Notes under the pieces: generated by a model
Seen by the model: the letters and a program-made list of their open reading frames with translations, nothing else
Databases searched by the model: none
Told to the model about the DNA's origin: nothing
In this document: in pieces, positions 47,251 through 60,377 of the stretch
Layout: each line of letters begins with the position of its first letter
Numbering within the stretch: position 1 is the stretch's first letter
Translations under genes and position numbers: made by a program
NCBI GenBank assembly: GCA_028023455.1
Contig: JAQFVV010006216.1
Location: forward strand, 2,638,445-2,702,444
Length of the DNA stretch: 64,000 nt
Direction of reading: 5' to 3'
Origin: Epiperipatus broadwayi
Taxonomy: Eukaryota > Onychophora > Udeonychophora > Euonychophora > Peripatidae

Positions 47251-49283
47251 TTGTACTAGAATCCTCATATTCTATTGCATCAGTCTTTTATTGTATGATA
47301 ATCATGACTTTTTAAAAAAATCTATTCATTATTCTCCTGAGACATAAAATATGTAATAAATGTATATACCTAATTCTCATAACATATGTATAAACATGAA
47401 CATTATAATTCTGGATAAATTCTATATATGTCATATTTCTATAAGTACACAAACTTGATATTTGATGTGTTTACAAATGTTCTGATTTAATTTAAAAGTA
47501 TGTAGACATGTAGACATACAAAACGCAATTAATATCAAAGTATCTATAACCAAATGTTAAGATGAAAGGTAAGATTAAGCTCATTCAAAGCAATTAATAA
47601 TAAGATTATTAGAATACATTCTCTTTTTTTTTCATTTAATAATTTAAATAAAAATCTCAGCTATGATGAAAATGCAAGGTAAAAACATATGATCTAGTAA
47701 TAGAAATAATATAAATCCGGCATAGAAATTTTATATAAGTGAAATTTTGAGCATAACATTTTTTTTTTTAATTTCACAAGCAACCAAGCCTCTCCAGCAA
47801 AGAATTATATATATTAAAGAATTTGATATACTTATCTATAAGTCTGTAATATCTTTCAATTTATATATATATGTTTGTTTAAATATTTTCATAAATAAAA
47901 AGTAAAATTTTGAATAAGAAATTCTATGAATAAGGCTAAAAACATTTTGATCCAAAGTATTGTGATACCTATATCCTCTTGAAATAAAAGTTGGTTTGCC
48001 ATATTCTACCATTATATATTTTAAAGCTGGAAGAACTTTTCCTATCCAAGAACAGAATAAGAGTTCTCTGTCATTTTAAAGTAATCCTAAATCCCTTCCT
48101 TGAAGTTTAAACTTTCTTAGACTGCAAGAATGTAAAGTCAATCCTTACAACTACTTATAATTTATGAAAAATGCACACTTTGAAAAAGTGTACTGTGATT
48201 ATACTGAAATGTTGCTCTTTATTATTCTAATTTCATAGAATTACTTTTATGCACTTTGATAATAAAAAAAAAAAGTTCCTAATCAACTTCAAAATATACA
48301 CTAGAGAAATATGAGCTGTTAGCATTGTCTTTAAAGAGTATTTAAAATATTGATACTATTATTAAAAATAGTTCTTAACCAAGTTTCCTATTCAAAAAGC
48401 AGATGGAAGCATTTATAACAAAGCAAATAGATAAATATGTTGATGAATAGGCAAACATATAAACTGTAAATAAAGTAATGATAATTAATTCTATATAAAT
48501 ATGTTAGCCTAACACACTATTATATTATTTATAAAAAGTCTTTTTCCTAAACAAAAGAAATCACAAATAAAATAAATCAAATATCAAAAACAACTACTCA
48601 GAACAATAATTGAAGAGATTCCAAATTAATATAAATTTCAAAATAATCATGATAAAATAAACTAAGTAACAAAAAATCTAAAAAGAAATTAATGTATTTG
48701 TCCCTAGGTGACCCTAGTACTCAAATATACATTCAAAAACTAGAAAATAGATCAAAAAGATAAAACAACTAAAGAAATGAATGAAAAAAACTGGCAATAA
48801 ATACCACTGATTTAAATCATTGGAAAGAATTTTAAACAATCAAACATAAAAGAAAAGAAAATTAGTAAGAGATTTTTAAGTTTATATAAATATATAATCA
48901 AACTTAAAAAAATTATATTGTATAAAAAATATATATCTGGTTGATATTATAACTGATAAATTAAATATTTATATATAATATTAAAAAAATGTTGATAAAT
49001 ATTTAAAATATATATATTATAAAATTCTCTTAATTAGAAATTAATAGATGTATTGAAGAATTTTAAAGAAAGAAAGAGGCATCTGTTTTATTTCAGAATT
49101 AAAAATTTGAATAAATAAAATAAAAATAAAATATAGATATAATGAACATAAATTAATAGAAAAATTAGAAAAAAATCAATAAATATAGATTATTTCAATT
49201 TAATAATGGCTCTTTGAATCTTATACAAATAATAAATCTACTAAAGAAGATAATAACTGAAACACAGGCTTATTATATATAAT
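47251..49283. other. AT-rich non-coding stretch
   Basis: No gene or element recognised. AT-rich simple sequence and A-runs, including (TA)n near 47190 and 47865. Confidence 0.55.
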
Positions 49284-50176
49284 ATATAGGGTAGATGAGC
49301 ACAGACTTTCACATGACTCACCACTCTCCACTCCATCTCATAACATTGATACACTTGAACACATATATGTTGAAAAGACAATCACCAATACACATATTTC
49401 ATGCTAAACCAGCAATCATCAGTTGGTCCAGATTATCATCGCTACACATATATGCTATAAGTGCTTAGATATATATTAAGATAGCCAATCTTCATACTTT
49501 AATGGACAGGCTTCAATCTACTCCACACTTCAACTCTTCAACCATCCATCCAATTGAAAATCTGATGATTGAATGCTCAAAGGCCACCCTGAGGCCAAGA
49601 TACTTGTCACAACCATGTTGACCTAAGGTCAATCTGACCCCTCATGTGTATCAGTGTTATGAGATGGAGTGGAGAGTGGTGGGTCATGTGAAAGTCTGTG
49701 CTCATATACCCTATATATTATAAATATAGACACAGGTATATAAGCCTGTGTTTCAGTTATTACATATAAGAGATGTCTCCCCATCCGTTGTATTAAACGG
49801 ATTATGTCCTGTACATGAGAAGTCAGATTGACCTTAGGTCAACATCGATGTGACAAGAATCTCGGCCTCAGGGTGGCCTTTGAGCATTCCATCATCAGAT
49901 TTTCAATTGGGTGGATGGTTGAAGAGTTGGAATGTGGAGTAGATTGAAGCCTGTCCATTAAAGTATGAAGAGTGGCTATCTTAATATATATCTGAGCACT
50001 TATAGCATATATGTGTAGAGATGATAATCTGGACCAACTGATGATTGTTGGATTAGCATGAAATACGTATATTGGTGATTATCTTTTCCACATATATGTG
50101 TTCAAGTGTATCAGTGTTATGAGATGGAGTGGAGAGTGGTCGTGGGAAAATCTGTGCTCATATACCCTATATATTA
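49284..50176. repeat. large foldback element, about 890 bp
   Basis: Termini ATATAGGGTAGATGAGCACAGACTTTC and GAAAATCTGTGCTCATATACCCTATATAT are inverted repeats. The arms (about 49284-49640 and 49800-50176) mirror each other over some 350 bp, e.g. AATGGACAGGCTTCAATCTA / TAGATTGAAGCCTGTCCATT, and CAAAGGCCACCCTGAGGCC / GGCCTCAGGGTGGCCTTTG. The centre (49640-49800) repeats terminus text (GTGTTATGAGATGGAGTGGA, also at 50110-50135), so a nested partial copy is present. It is related to 2340-2715. No protein is encoded. Confidence 0.88.
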
Positions 50177-52532
50177 TATATAAAGAAGATAAATAAGAAT
50201 CATCTTATTGTCGGTTTCTTGGCAGATCATGAGAATGTGTTATTAAATTATTAATAGGTTTAATACACTTTTCATGCAACTGATTAAATTTAGGTCTTTT
50301 TTTTCCTTACTTTTTGTTAGAAATTATCAAAAGAGAATGAAATACATATTTCAAATGCTATTAGAACTTATGAAAAAAAATAGTTATAATCATCTGAAAG
50401 CAAAGATTATAAATTAAAAAGGATGAAGAAAGTAAAAATTTAGCATAAGTTGATCTAGCTTGTGATTGCTGGAAAATTATATTCCAAAACAAATTTTCCT
50501 ATCAACCATGAAACAAAAAACTAAAAAACTTTTTTCATTTTTAAATGAAAAAAAGGATAAAATAATGCATAATAAACAAGCATGATTTTTTTAAAAATAG
50601 AAGCAATTTTTTTCATTTGTAAATTTTTAAAATCCTAAACTTAATTAGATTTAAAAATTAATTTTAAAAAGACACCCTACATTTTGCAAAAGAAATTTAA
50701 GAGTGCCTTAAATTTAAAGATAAATAATTAATGGTGGAAAAAATAAAATGACATTTAATTGTCATTTCCTTTTAAAATTAATGTGAAAAGTGAATGTTAA
50801 GTTGTTGTTTTTCCCCACCACCTTGTTTTTATTATCATTATTTTTCAACATAAAACTTGAACCTTTATGCTTATTTAATCTGTATCTGTATTTATGTTTT
50901 TTTAGCAAATAAATAAAAGATTAATATTCATACTTAGCTTATGTGATTATTGTAAATATTAAAAAATAAATATCATAGTATTATAGAATTACAATATCAA
51001 TTAATTATTATTAACATTATTTCTATGGAAATTTAGCTTCAATTGGTAACAAAACCAATCTTTTATCTTTCTAGAATTAATAAAGCATGAAAAATAAATC
51101 TTATACCAATCTTCTAAATTTATACTAATAAAGGTAAAGGTCCAAAATTATTGTATAATCCTGATTTAACAGCATAATTAATATATTAAAATGGTAAATT
51201 AAAATTGGATTGATCAGAGCTTGTTTTTGTATTTTTTGTCTACTTATTTTAATAGCACAAACAAAAGTGTGTGTATTCAATTTTAAAAAAATCTGGAAAA
51301 AGATAAACTAATAAAACTAAATATGTTTTTACTTTATTACATTACACTATTTTGTCTAGCAAACTAAATCTTTTATCATATATTTAATAAATGACTTAAG
51401 AAAACTGAAGAAAAAGCAATAGAGAAGATTGTTGAACAGGAATTATTTTCTAAAAATAGAACATTAAAAAATAATTATCTGATGGACAGTTAAAAATTAT
51501 AAATAACAATATCAATTATATTTTTTTCATTATAAAAACTATTGGATTTCAAAAATTCATTCATATTCTCTAATCTTAGTATTATAATTACCAATTTCCA
51601 GAAGAAATGATTTGGAAATATATATATAATGAAACAGTCAGTTAACCATGTCAGTTTACCCGTCAATTTTGTAATGATCAGTCCAGCATGTACAACTGCC
51701 AATTTTTGTTAACAGTCTACCTACATTGGATAAATCAAACCAATACAATTTCGTAATGGTCAATACATAAGAAAGAAAGAAAAGTGAATGCTCAGGGTTT
51801 TAATATTATAACTAAGCAAATAAAAAAACCCAACCACAAACATATAGTTAGATATCAAAGGGAATTTTATTGTACCCAACTATATTTAAAAACTAATTGT
51901 TTATATGATTTAAGATATCATTTTAACTAGCTATACTAAATAAATAACTAAATTTATGCAAATAAACAATTTCACTAAATAATTAATTTAAAGATTCTAT
52001 GGTAATATTTTAATAATCTACAAAACACATACACTGTGCAAGTTGCAGATACTATACGCCTGAAAAATATTAATCACTCAGTTAAGGCTGAGCGCTTTCG
52101 AGGTTCCATGCCTCATAATCATAGCCATATTGAAAACTGCAGTATTGTTTGTCTTAGACTCAGTACATGCAAATTAAATGCAAATGAGTTAAGTGGTCCA
52201 TTTTTTTAGAAATATCAAAGCAGGTGTCATGTCTGTTTATTGTGCTATAATTACTGTTGATAAAATATGCCTCTTTTATTTTTCTTTTACAGTTGTTTGT
52301 TTCTATACATACAATTTTGGGGGTGAAGAGAATGAAATCATGGCTAGTCTTTTTTAGATGTTCAAGAAATGTAGAAGTGTTGTCATTCTTCTTTCTTCTG
52401 TGCTCTTTTATATGCGTACATGTGTTGAGAAGCTGTTGTTAATTAGATTACAAATCTCAGGAATTCCTTTTAATGAATATAAATATTACCAAAATCACAC
52501 TTTTCTTTATGTTTGCCGTAATATCATATAAA
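50177..52532. other. AT-rich non-coding stretch
   Basis: No gene recognised. A GC-richer patch at 52050-52150 (GGCTGAGCGCTTTCGAGGTT) has no identified partner. The small open frames at 51490-51702 and 52257-52442 have no family signature. Confidence 0.5.
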
Positions 52533-52880
52533 TACAATTTATCCAAACTTCAAACACTTTTTAGCAAACTTTATTTGTACATACACCTACGTTTCGACTG
52601 ACCTGCAGTCTTCTTCAGAGCAAGGTTATTCTGATCTTCTAAATAAAATAATGAAAAAACGATTTTTCATTATTTTATTTAGAAGATCAGAATAACCTTA
52701 CTCTGAAGAAGACTGTAGGTCAGTCGAAACGTAGGTGTATGTAAAAAAACGATTTTTCATTATTTTATTTAGAAGATCAGAATAACCTTGCTCTGAAGAA
52801 GACTGTAGGTCAGTCGAAACGTAGGTGTATGTACAAATAAAGTTTGCTAAAAAGTGTTTGAAGTTTGGATAAATTGTATT
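52533..52880. repeat. inverted plus tandem repeat cluster
   Basis: One minus-orientation arm (52533-52660) is followed by two plus-orientation copies (52661-52742 and 52743-52880). The shared text includes CTTCAAACACTTTTTAGCAA, ACATACACCTACGTTTCGAC, CAGTCTTCTTCAGAGCAAGG and ATTATTTTATTTAGAAGATC. The middle copy lacks the outer part. All three carry CTGAAGAAGACTG-YAGGT-CAGTCGAAAC (minus 52591-52618; plus 52703-52730; plus 52793-52820). Confidence 0.9.
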
Positions 52881-53111
52881 TAAATGAATATAAAATACAT
52901 ATACTTGTAATATGATGATAGCAATATATATATGCTCAAGTTGCAATTTTTGAGTATCCATATATATTCAATGGACCATTAGTAAGAGTGGATTTCCATT
53001 CTTGCTATTAAAAGGTGAGAAGGTTGCCTTGACAGCAGTGAGAAATATTGATTACTATCTTTATTGTGAATATTTAGGTGGTTACTGTTTGGTTTCTGGT
53101 GGTTATATATA

Positions 53112-53300
53112 TAAAAAAATAAACAGAAGGTTAATCTAAATAAACAAATACAAAAATCAAGTTAATTTTTAAAAAAATAATTATACTTTATTTACATTAA
53201 AATAATAAAAAAATCAACAGAAGGTTAGTCTAAATAAACAAATACAAAAATCAAGTTATTTTTTAAAAAAATAATTATACTTTATTTACATTAAAATAAT
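53112..53300 (+). repeat. tandem duplication, unit of about 100 bp
   Basis: AACAGAAGGTTAATCTAAAT, AACAAATACAAAAATCAAGT and ATAATTATACTTTATTTACA occur twice in a row with only a few differences (TTAATCT versus TTAGTCT; AATTT versus ATTTT). This is a recent local duplication. Confidence 0.88.
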
Positions 53301-55089
53301 AATAAATAAATAAAATTAATAAATAAATAATGACATGTTTTCTTGAATATTATTTCAAATACAAAAACAAAATCTAAAAATTATGTGTATCTTTATATCC
53401 TATTTATATATTAGTTGTTCAAATACATGTGTTGTTGCACAATACTAACATTGTTAAAGAAGATTGTTTTTAAAACAGGCATAAAATTTGCTTTAATAAA
53501 ATATAATTACAATTACATTACTTAGCATGTTGTCCTTTAATTTTTAATAACTATTAATTAAATATATCAATCTTTAATTATCTCCATCTTCTGTAAACAA
53601 GACATTACATTATTCTTAGTGGCTGCTCTTATTCACTATATTATTATTTCATCATATAATATTTAAAATAAACATCCTATAACATTTAACTCCTCTAATA
53701 TATTGTAATTACAATTACATGATTTTAAAATTTGCATTCATATGCAAGTATAAACTCTAGCAATAAATAAATACCAAATACCTTGGAAAAATTTCAAAGG
53801 TAAATAAAACATATTATTATTTCAAATAAATCATCCTAAATATTAATTATAAACTTATAACAACTTTACTTTAAGAGTAAACATTCATACAATTAAATGA
53901 TATTTATATACAAGATCATTTTCCTTATAAAATATTATAAAAAATATATATAATAAATAAAAATCTATCAACAACTAACTATATTTCTTTTTAAAAAAAA
54001 AAAAAAAATTCCAAAAAGTATTACATTAAAATAAAGTTCTTTAAAACAATCTATAGTTTCTGTTTAATTCCCTCAATGATTTTAAAGAATCCATCAATGA
54101 CACATTTTCCAAAAAACTTCATTAGCACAGGAAGTAAATAAATTGTTTATTCTTTATATGATTTGTTTTTCTCCTTTCATAATGTTTAACACAGATGATA
54201 TAGTGTGTCAGAATTTCTTTTATGAACTTTGAAGAAAATTAATTTGATAGCATTCTTCGTTCCCAAAATCTAAAATATATTGCTTCTATCACATAATTTT
54301 TTAGAATAAAATCACAGGAATGAAAAGCATAAGAATGTTGGATAAATTAATAAACAAATGAATGGAGAAATGAATGAATAAGCATGTATAAAAAAAAAAA
54401 TCATCGTATAGATTTTTTTCTTCAATGTCATATTTAATTCATCAGATTGAACAGCATTTTCATAGTAATGCACTAAAGTTCTTTTTTTCACTTGGTATTC
54501 TCTGCAGATGCCCATCGTTTAAAAAAAAAAAAAACTTGTACAACCATCAATATGCATGCTAGAATTTCTTTTTAAATATCACAACATCTTTTACAATTAA
54601 AATATTTTAAATCAAATAATTATTTACAATTTATGATATTAAGTAAATATTTTAAAATAATATTATAAAGATTTATAAATTTAAAATACAGAAATCACTT
54701 ATGTTAAAATAAAACATTTTTCTTTTATTTGTTTAGCATTATATTTTAAATGATCTCTTTAATAAATGAATATTAAACAGAAGTTGACATATTAATATTT
54801 TTTAAAATAATGTTTTAAATTTAAAATAGAAAAGAATAAATATGCATGCACACACATACATTCAAAATAATAAACTAACGCTATATTCAAAATTATTTTA
54901 AATTCTATATCAATGGCATCATTAAAAAAATGCCCTATACGGTTTGGTGCAGGTATAGTGGCAGATTGGCAGACTCTTGAGCTTAACATCCATGGATCAT
55001 GCCCAGTTCTTTAGTTTTTGATATTGGAAATTCTTATAAATCTTTGATGAATAAAGTCATTCGATTATTTGTTTATTATTAAAAAAGTA
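53301..55089. other. AT-rich non-coding stretch
   Basis: No gene recognised. A possible worn SINE scrap lies at 54940-55010 (GGTTTGGTGCAGGTATAGTG, GGCAGATTGGCAGACTC). Small minus frames at 54312 and 54792 carry no family signature. Confidence 0.5.
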
Positions 55090-55290
55090 TAAAACTGAAA
55101 TGGAATTAGGTTGGATATGTTGCTAGAAACTATGACAATAGATGAAAGGTTAAAATCTTCAATTAGATTCCATAGATCAAAAAAATATATACCTGTGAGT
55201 TATAAGAATGAGATAGAATATTTGTTAGAATAATGTGGATAAAAAAAGATTGAAGAAACCGAATTAAACTTAGAAACAACTTCATTCTGC
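55090..55290 (+). pseudogene. LINE 3'-terminal coding scrap
   Basis: The plus-strand reading gives 'LGWICC*NYDN', 'KVKIFN*IP', 'NNVDKKRLKKPN' and, in another frame, 'IMWIKKD*RNRIKLRN'. This resembles the end of RTE-like LINE proteins ('LGHV.R..D.R...K...W.P....R..GRP...W.D', 'W...A.DR..WR'). Frame breaks make it tentative. Confidence 0.45.
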
Positions 55291-56090
55291 AATAAACCGA
55301 TAATGATAATGATGACTGACATTTCACTTATAGATTCTGATATTCTGGAAAAGCTAATTGAATAGATGTTGAAAATGAACAGGATAATGAAGCTATTAAA
55401 ACTGACTGAAATAAAAAAAGTTGATCACACTAGTAAAGAAGTCAATAAAAAATTAGTAAACAAATTTATTTACCAACTCTGTGATAGACAAATTTAACAA
55501 TTAATTATACTAATTGGGGAAAAAAAATTGCATCACCTATCTTTTAAATTAAATAATTATGGATGTGAAGCATTTAACATTGCCAAGATCCTTAAAACTT
55601 CAATCGTCTTGATAATTCATTTACTGAATGATTCAATAAAAAAGAGTAAAACCACTATGCACTGATTATATACGCATTAAGAAAAGCCAACAATGTATAA
55701 TTTAATTGATTTTTGTCCCAATAATAAGATGGAACCTTTCTTATATAAATATATAACAAAAGAATATTAAGTGAAAGCAGAAAACAAAATTTAAAACCTT
55801 GAATGTTTCCCTGAAAATTTGTTGGTGATGGTGTTTTAGTTGTATTTATATAATGAGCTATTTCCATCATTTAATATAAGTATTGAATGTCTTTAGAAAA
55901 ATTAAACTTTATTTAAATATTCCAAATATATTCAACTATTAGTAATAGCACACAGATTAGTATATGCATGTTTCAAAAGGTATTATTCTCCCCTCTTCTT
56001 CAGATGTTGCTGGCCTGACCATTGACAGTACTAGCATGGAAATCGAGCCTGGACCCTTAGATTCTTCAATATTCAATTACTGACCATTGC

Positions 56091-56260
56091 CTTTGGCAGG
56101 ATGGCTCAGTTATGTAGAGTGTTTCCTTAAAATTCAATAGTCAAATATCTGAGAGTCCAGGTTTGATTCCGATACTAGTGTTAACACTGGTCAAGCCAGC
56201 AACACCTGAGAAAGAGGGAAGAATAATACCTCTCAAAACATTTTGCATATACTATCCTAA
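56091..56260 (+). repeat. tRNA-derived (SINE-like) module in composite element 2
   Basis: GGCAGGATGGCTCAGTTATG (A-box region, 56097 on) and, about 45 bp later, GGTTTGATTCC (B box, 56160-56170) precede GTCAAGCCAGCAACACCTGA. It is a diverged copy of the module at 42205-42370. An inverted half copy (B box side only) lies immediately upstream at 55966-56080. Confidence 0.75.
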
Positions 56261-57235
56261 AACAAAGGCAAAACTCTCCATACAATAGTGACACTCAGTG
56301 CAAGCTAGAGTAATCAATAGATGCAGGAAGGTTTGTGCATAAAATCCCTATCTAATGCCTACTCATTCAATATCCAAGATTAGGTTCTAGCTTATGGCTT
56401 TCATCAGTGAGGAGCCTTGGATCTGGAAGCACTGCATCTAGATCTTAGGATCCATGCAACACTCCAGAAGCCAACTTTATCATATTAGCTACCAATAAAG
56501 CTTTGGACCTCCAAAATGAAAACACAATATTTTTTTCAATTCAAGCTCATTAACTTGCATAGTCGTATAGATCTGAACTCAGTTCAGCAACCAAACTTTT
56601 TGGTGTCTTTGGTTCTTTAATAACAAGAGTCACCATAATCCTATTGGGCAGGGTTGGTATCAAACCACTAAACATCATATGATCACCATTCTTTATGCTT
56701 ACACAAGCTGTTTACACAGATGCAAAACTATCCATACAGTAGTGCCATTCAGTGGAAACCAGAATAATCAATGACTGCAAAAAGGTTTGTGCATAAAATT
56801 TCTATCTCGTGCCTATTCATCCAATATTCCCCAAACTAGTTACTAGCTTGTGATTTTCATTGGATGAACCTTGGATCTGAGCACACTGCACCTAGATCTT
56901 AGGATCTAATGCAACCTTCCAGCAGTCACATTTTACAGATTAGCTAACTATAAAGCTTTGAATCCAAAATAAAAACACAATATTTTTTTCAATTCAAGGT
57001 CATTAGTTTGTATACCAATGCTCTTCATGGATGAAGCTAAGCAGTAGATAGAGATTTATGCACAAACCTTATTGCATCCATTGATTATTCTGGTTTGCAG
57101 TGGGTGGCACTATGGTATGGAGAGTTTTTGCCCCTGTGTAAACAGGTTGTGTAAGCATAAAGGCTGGTGATCATGTGATGTTTAGTTGAACCTAAGGGCT
57201 ATTATTAACAGTTAAATGTATTTTGAATATTTATG

Positions 57236-57905
57236 GTTATCATCACATGCGAGACAATTTTTAAAACATTATCCATCTCAGCATGTAGCGCAGGAATTGC
57301 CAGGGAGGGGGATCTAATGGTTTTGCCGATTCGAAGGATCATCCATCACAACATATACAATATTTTTAAAAACAAAATTATTTAATAAAATCTAATATTT
57401 CCTTTTTTCAATTAACTTCTGATCAAAAAAAAAAAACTTTTCAACACTATTTTAAAACAATTTACAAAACACAATTCGATTTGAAAATGCCCTTCTAATC
57501 AAGCCAAACTTATGCTTTGAAAATCTCGTAGCTGTCCCTGTGCAATATATATTTTATGCATGATTTCTAACACTTTTGAAATTTGTTTAACCTTAAAAAT
57601 ATGTGTATGGAAGCTTTGTCTTACAATTAATACTATCTAAAACTATGTCAGGTCGTATAAAAAATAATTACTTCGAATGCACATGCAAATACTTAGGACA
57701 ACTTGAATTCTACACATCTCATATCATACTGTAGCAATCTGTGAAGTGTGTGATAATACCACGAAGCACAAAAGCTGCTTAGGGGTCAATATGAACAGAA
57801 CTGTTCTATAGGCCACGTGAGCAGTACATTTCTGTGCTTTTGCATGGAAACAGCAAAATCAGGCAGTGTGCGGGGGTTAATTGACAACAACCCTATTTAT
57901 AGATA
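57236..57905. mobile_element. insertion of about 670 bp inside the right TIR of composite element 2
   Basis: Interrupts the TIR between TTTTGAATATTTA and TCTAAAGACAGTCAATAC. The text is GC-richer (GCCAGGGAGGGGGATC, GGCCACGTGAGCAGTACATT, GGCAGTGTGCGGGGGTTAAT) and not otherwise found in the window. ATTTAT occurs at both junctions and may be a target duplication. No TIR, tail or open frame was recognised. Confidence 0.5.
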
Positions 57906-57978
57906 CATTTGTCTAAAGACAGTCAATACCACCTGTATTAGATGATGGAAATAGTTCATTATATAAATACAACTAAAA

Positions 57979-59650
57979 ACATTGAATGTTTGCAACACAT
58001 ACTATATGCCAAAATATTATATCAGAAAGAATCATAAACATATAAATTACAAACAGTTTTTAAATGCTCACTGCAAACACTACAAAAGTCTTAGAACTAA
58101 ACCATTCCAAAATCATAATCTAAACCAATAACTTATATTTTTTCATATGAAATTGGCATAAAATCTATACACAAAAAATAGTCATGAAAGATAGTTTAAT
58201 CTGTATGCTTCTACTGCTATAGATTTGGATATGTGGCAGCTAATGATTTAATAGATTAAGCCTCACCTAGGTTACTCAAAAAAAAAAAAATCTAGTCTTA
58301 AGCGATGGCAAATGAAAAAGAGTAATTCTGAATATCAAAAAAATATAATCATAATTTCCATCCCATTCAATATAATTACTAAATCATTTTATTTATCTAC
58401 TTATTTCTGTATAATATCTTTATTTATCTTTATATTTAGAATCAAATCTATATCTGAATTAAATATACAAAATTAAATGTACAAAGTTATTCATTTCTAT
58501 ATAATTAATACAAATACAAGTTTATAAGTAGGTCATGTGACATCTGACTTGATTTTTTTGTAATTAATATGTATGTTAGTGTATATATTGTAATGATAAG
58601 AAAAGTAGAACTGCTTTAAAGTAACCAAGAGATATAGGCAGAGGGGGTTTGAACTTCAGCTACTTCTCCAGATTGCTACCAAGCAACTTACTCTCCAAAC
58701 CTCACGAGGAATTCTTTAATGTATGCCCAGTGATCAGAGAGAGATGAGATCCAAAAAAGGGAATTTTAACAGATGATAATCGGGTTTATAAATATATATA
58801 TAATGACACAGACAATCAATATGGTTATAATAATAGTGAATGAAAATTTATTATTTACATTAGTAAAATAATTTAAAGATTAGAGAAAAATGCTGCAAGC
58901 TATTTCCCTTGCAACAGTATACATATACATAAGTTAGATCCAATAATTTGAATAAACAATTAAATTAGTACTTATAAAACGATAATATGCCAAGCCAACA
59001 ACTAGATTACTTTAATTTGAAAGAGATGGAGTGATTTATAGCACTAGGGTGAAATTACAAAGTACAGATAACTAGTTAAGCAAATTGAATACAATTTAGG
59101 GCACATTTGAGTATTGCCATACTTTAACTCTTAAAACTAAAATGAAAAACCCCCAATGGACATTTTACAGATTTACACAATTGATCATATAAAAATAAGG
59201 TTTTAAATGTATAATGAAAAATAAACTATCATTATCCTTAATGATTAAATTTACGAGTTTAAAAGGTGAGTCTCGAGGTATGATAACTTCATTTGATGCT
59301 AACTTGAGGCTGGATAGCACTCCATCTCTAAACAAGAGTTAGAGAAAATGGAACTCATTCGCCATAACATGAACCAAGCTCAGAAACAGAGTATAATTGC
59401 TTGTGTCCAAATATATATATATGAAGATTGTGGGATCCAATCTATCAACCAATTGCGATCCCAAGGAGATGTTAGTTCACGAAGAAATGGTGATGGGAGC
59501 CATGAATATGTGCCAAGACACCCATGATTCACCAAGCAGCACAATATAATAGAAAATGCAGTCAAATGACTGTTAAACTTAAAACAATTACGAACCTATA
59601 TATATAACAATATGATTCAAAATTTTACAAGACTGAGAAAATATCCACTA
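57979..59650. other. non-coding stretch with GC-richer patches
   Basis: No gene recognised. 58625-58760 (GGGGGTTTGAACTTCAGC, CCTCACGAGGAATTC) and 59240-59530 are less AT-rich and may be worn repeats without a partner here. The 61-codon minus frame at 59380-59565 has no motif. Confidence 0.45.
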
Positions 59651-60377
59651 TTAACCCTTATGTAGTACAAACTCTGATTGGTTGAATGAGTTAAAACTAA
59701 ACTTTTGATTGGTCAATTACAGAATCAGCAGTAAAAATATATTCATCTTTTAATATTATATTCGTTTTAATTTTGATGTAAAAAGCAAATTAATAATTTG
59801 TCAGAATATAAAAGTGAACAAAAGTGTTTTCAAAAATAAATTTCTATTTATAATTATAAAAATATTTTACAGTGGAGAACCTCAAAAAAACATTCGTAAC
59901 CTATTAGAAAATGTTGAATACGTCAGTGACTTTTTTCTCAATTTACATTCGTGTAAAAGTAAATAATTTTTATTAAAATCTTAACTATTTTTCTAAAATA
60001 ATTTTATTTTCAGCATATTTTAGCAAAATAATTTATAATATGTAAAAAAAAAAAAATTAAAACATTCATTTTCATTTTCAAAATCAAATCAAAAAAGTTG
60101 GAGTGGTGAAAAATTATTGACAGCACTCCGTAATCTTCAAAATGAGAACCAACCAATCAGCATCTAGGAAAGCCTGCCTTTTTCCATTGTTGTAGCACCA
60201 AATTTAAATATTATTGATTTTTTTACTTTTAAAATAATTCTAGAGAGGGCAGCATCTTATAGAACTTTTTAAGTTTTAAAATGAGGGTAAATTTGTTACA
60301 ATAATGTAAAAATAGCTGGTTTTAGAGCAAGTTAAGCCGTGTTCAACTTGACTCATGTTTTTCTTTAAAAGGGTTAA
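59651..60377. mobile_element. piggyBac-like MITE (TTAA target, CCCTTW ends)
   Basis: Starts TTAACCCTTATG (59651) and ends AAAAGGGTTAA (60377). Both ends have the TTAA duplication typical of piggyBac insertions, followed by inverted CCCTT, resembling the CCCT start of piggyBac termini. The interior of about 720 bp is AT-rich with no transposase. The inverted ends are short, so the call needs more copies to confirm. Confidence 0.45.

Larger units (their letters stand above)
55834..57978. mobile_element. composite foldback element 2, with a nested insertion
   Basis: The left TIR starts TTTTAGTTGTATTTATATAA then TGAGCTATTTCCATCATTTA (55834 on). The right end is its inverse, GATGATGGAAATAGTTCATT then ATATAAATACAACTAAAA (to 57978). 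Between them: a minus half tRNA-like module (55966-56080), a full plus module (56091-56260), two direct units like those of element 1 (56270-56715 and 56720-57035) and an inverted unit (57040-57190). The right TIR is split: its inner part is at 57205-57235 and its outer part starts at about 57906. No protein is encoded. Confidence 0.8.
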
